From Bacteroidia bacterium (GTDB lineage Bacteria; Bacteroidota; Bacteroidia; Flavobacteriales_D; Cryomorphaceae): 64,000 nucleotides of DNA. A program made the position numbers and the translations under genes. Location: NCBI GenBank assembly GCA_030427905.1, contig JAUICL010000002.1, forward strand, positions 310,001-374,000, read 5' to 3'. Below are positions 62,973-64,000 of this stretch, piece by piece. The notes beneath the pieces were generated by a model that made no database searches, had not been told where the DNA came from, and was given only the letters and a program-made list of their open reading frames with translations. How positions within the stretch are numbered: the first letter of the stretch is position 1; each line of letters begins with the position of its first letter.

Positions 62973-63006
62973 AAAACGCCCCGAAGAAATTCGGGGCGTT
63001 TTTTTG
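62973..63006 (+). terminator. Rho-independent terminator after trxA
   Basis: 13-pair stem AAAACGCCCCGAA/TTCGGGGCGTTTT (62973-62985 with 62990-63002), loop GAAA, then T-run TTTT. It ends trxA; its far side is also a convergent end of ssb. Confidence 0.93.
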
Positions 63007-63027
63007 TGCGATTTATTCTCGCCGAGT

Positions 63028-63369
63028 TTACTCCCCTTTCTTCCCAAAGAGCAAGAACTGGTCTACCCGCACTTCGGTAGCGTATCGCTTGTTGCCGTCT
63101 TTGTCTTCGTAAGAGCGGCTGGTCAGCTTCCCTTCGATGGCTACTTCTTTTCCTTTGGCGAGGAGTTTCTGCGCCAGTTCGGCTGTCTTGTTCCAAGCCA
63201 CGAGGGTGTGCCATTGGGTGTCTTGCACTTTTTGTCCGTCGGCACCTTTGTAGGAGTTGTCTGTGGCGAGCGAGAATCGCGTCATCACGGTTCCGTTGTC
63301 AAAATTGCGCGTTTCAGGATCCATTCCTAGTCTTCCGATGAGTTGTACTCTGTTTACTAAATTTTGCAT
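63028..63369 (-). CDS. ssb: Single-stranded DNA-binding protein, short form without acidic tip
   Basis: 113 residues; one OB fold (NRVQLIGRLGMDPETRN, FSLATDNSYKGADGQK, WHTLVAWNKTAELAQKL, VAIEGKLTSRSYEDKDGNKR). It ends QFLLFGKKGE and so lacks the flexible linker and the acidic DDDIPF-like tip of housekeeping SSB, which recruits repair proteins. It could be an accessory SSB, in addition to a longer one elsewhere, or a specialised form. It binds ssDNA as a tetramer by family. The upstream region has the phased CGTTT array. Confidence 0.92.
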   Translation of the reverse strand: MQNLVNRVQLIGRLGMDPETRNFDNGTVMTRFSLATDNSYKGADGQKVQDTQWHTLVAWNKTAELAQKLLAKGKEVAIEGKLTSRSYEDKDGNKRYATEVRVDQFLLFGKKGE

Positions 63370-63521
63370 GTCTTCAACAATTTAAGCGCGGGCTTTACTC
63401 AGTGATTGATTGGCATCACCCGCAGATGATTAATGGTTTTGATTTTTGATTTTGTTTTGTCTTTCGGTCAGGCCTGTTTTCGATCGACATGACAAAGGTG
63501 GGGTGAGTGGGAAGGGCTATC

Positions 63522-63578
63522 CGTTTATTAGGCGTTTACTTGCGTTTATTAAACGTTTGTAAACGTTTAGAAACGCTT
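63522..63578. repeat. Six CGTTT boxes at helical spacing upstream of ssb
   Basis: CGTTT begins at 63522, 63533, 63543, 63554 and 63564, with a variant CGCTT at 63574: steps 11, 10, 11, 10, 10 bases, close to one DNA turn. The consensus unit is CGTTTATTAA. AAACGTTT at 63551-63558 and 63561-63568 are perfect palindromes. The pattern is like iteron or operator arrays that put bound proteins on one face of the helix. Confidence 0.75.
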
Positions 63579-63797
63579 ATTTGGTTGGTTTTGCTGGGGA
63601 AGTACTCGTTAATGGGTTGTGGATGATTTGATAGCCATCTATTAATAACTAGGCACATCGAAGCTTGTCCTGATGGGAGTAGCGGAATGGCTGAAAGTGT
63701 GAAAGGTGTATGAAGTGTGAAAACGATCTGGTGCAACCGCGAATTGCGGGATTTCATATTCCGATCACCAGTATTCATAGGTTTGAAGTTTTCATTT

Positions 63798-63985
63798 CCC
63801 TTTTGTCTTGATACAAAAGGGACAAAAGATCATGGCTGTAATTTTATTTCTTGAAACTCTGAAAAACGCTTCAGCGCCTTACCCAAACTCGGAAACGGCA
63901 TTCGCGAAAGCATAGCTTCCGATGCCTGACCTCTACATGGGTGCGGCGGACTTTCGCTTTTTTTCGTGTTTCTCAGAAATAAAAT
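63798..63985. repeat. Nested inverted-repeat element
   Basis: Three nested pairs: a short hairpin CCCTTTTGT/ACAAAAGGG (63798-63806 with 63813-63821, loop CTTGAT); outer arms ATTTTATTTCT..GAAAC (63841-63857) and its near-complement (63968-63985); inner GCGAAAG/CTTTCGC (63904-63910 with 63951-63957). Intergenic Bacteroidota elements with the TTTTGTCTTGA motif resemble the first part as far as I recall. No coding capacity. Confidence 0.6.
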
Positions 63986-64000
63986 AAAGGCCGGCGTTTG

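Larger units (their letters stand above)
63370..64000. other. 631-base gene-free window end
   Basis: No credible ORF on either strand (one 80-codon stretch at 63536-63778 on the minus strand has poor codon use and no family). It holds the ssb upstream region, the phased array at 63522-63578 and the nested inverted repeat at 63798-63985. No tRNA. Confidence 0.6.

Noticed and set aside
63536-63778. 80-codon minus-strand ORF upstream of ssb
   Set aside because: It runs across the phased CGTTT array, has no recognisable domain and lies in otherwise non-coding sequence.
1-64000. tRNA, rRNA or integrated phage
   Set aside because: No GTTCAATTCC-type T-arm with acceptor pairing, no rRNA conserved blocks, no integrase or phage structural genes were seen in any gap.

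Overview
The window comes from a member of the Bacteroidota, most likely a marine-type Flavobacteriia. The evidence is several secreted proteins with a type IX secretion (T9SS) C-terminal sorting domain, the block rpmB-rpmG-DUF4295-ftsY-rimO that is typical of this phylum, a DnaE polymerase carrying its own N-terminal proofreading exonuclease, a TonB receptor paired with a DUF4249 lipoprotein, near absence of Shine-Dalgarno sequences, and several upstream boxes matching the Bacteroidota -7 consensus TAnnTTTG. I see no rRNA, tRNA, CRISPR array, prophage or insertion sequence.

Layout. 1-5828: the end of a polysaccharide (O-antigen or exopolysaccharide) locus on the plus strand: polymerase/ligase end, two GT4 glycosyltransferases, UDP-GlcNAc 2-epimerase, sugar aminotransferase and initiating sugar-phosphate transferase, mostly with 4-base stop/start overlaps. 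5825-9070: minus-strand housekeeping and membrane genes (SirB1-like, nucleoside phosphorylase, CPBP protease-like, TspO). 9164-17341: an envelope cluster made of three related outer-membrane barrels flanking a tightly packed four-gene operon with two DUF3857/transglutaminase proteins, one with an intact catalytic triad and one without. 17509-21790: cinA, then ribosomal proteins L28 and L33, DUF4295, ftsY and rimO. 21894-28906: secreted T9SS and beta-helix proteins, a PIN/DUF6364 toxin-antitoxin pair and a membrane-anchored TPR-LuxR regulator. 28969-31239: an unusual coupled trio (GT90 glycosyltransferase, 2OG-Fe(II) oxygenase, PnuC transporter).

31310-47585: pepD, ettA, a heptamer tandem repeat, hisS-hutH-small membrane protein, a choice-of-anchor-L T9SS protein, the TonB receptor/DUF4249 pair, a DUF4159 protein, rsmE and pckA. 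47742-53223: DUF423, three lipoproteins of the CsgG/LPP20 type in one direction, and a saccharopine dehydrogenase family enzyme. 53401-64000: a surface-type lipoprotein, the trmN6-rimM-rpsP translation operon (S16 carries a very long Ala/Glu-rich tail), an FGE-fold lipoprotein-like protein, an HD hydrolase, dnaE, trxA, ssb, and a 631-base gene-free end holding a helically phased CGTTT array and a large nested inverted-repeat element.

How the parts work together: the left end builds a surface glycan. The middle is rich in exported proteins (T9SS cargo, beta-barrels, lipoproteins), consistent with an envelope-centred lifestyle. The translation and replication genes are conventional core genes. 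The parts most worth following up are the active/inactive DUF3857 operon, the CsgG/LPP20 lipoprotein operon, the GT90-oxygenase-PnuC operon, and the repeat structures at 36344-36420 and 63522-63985.
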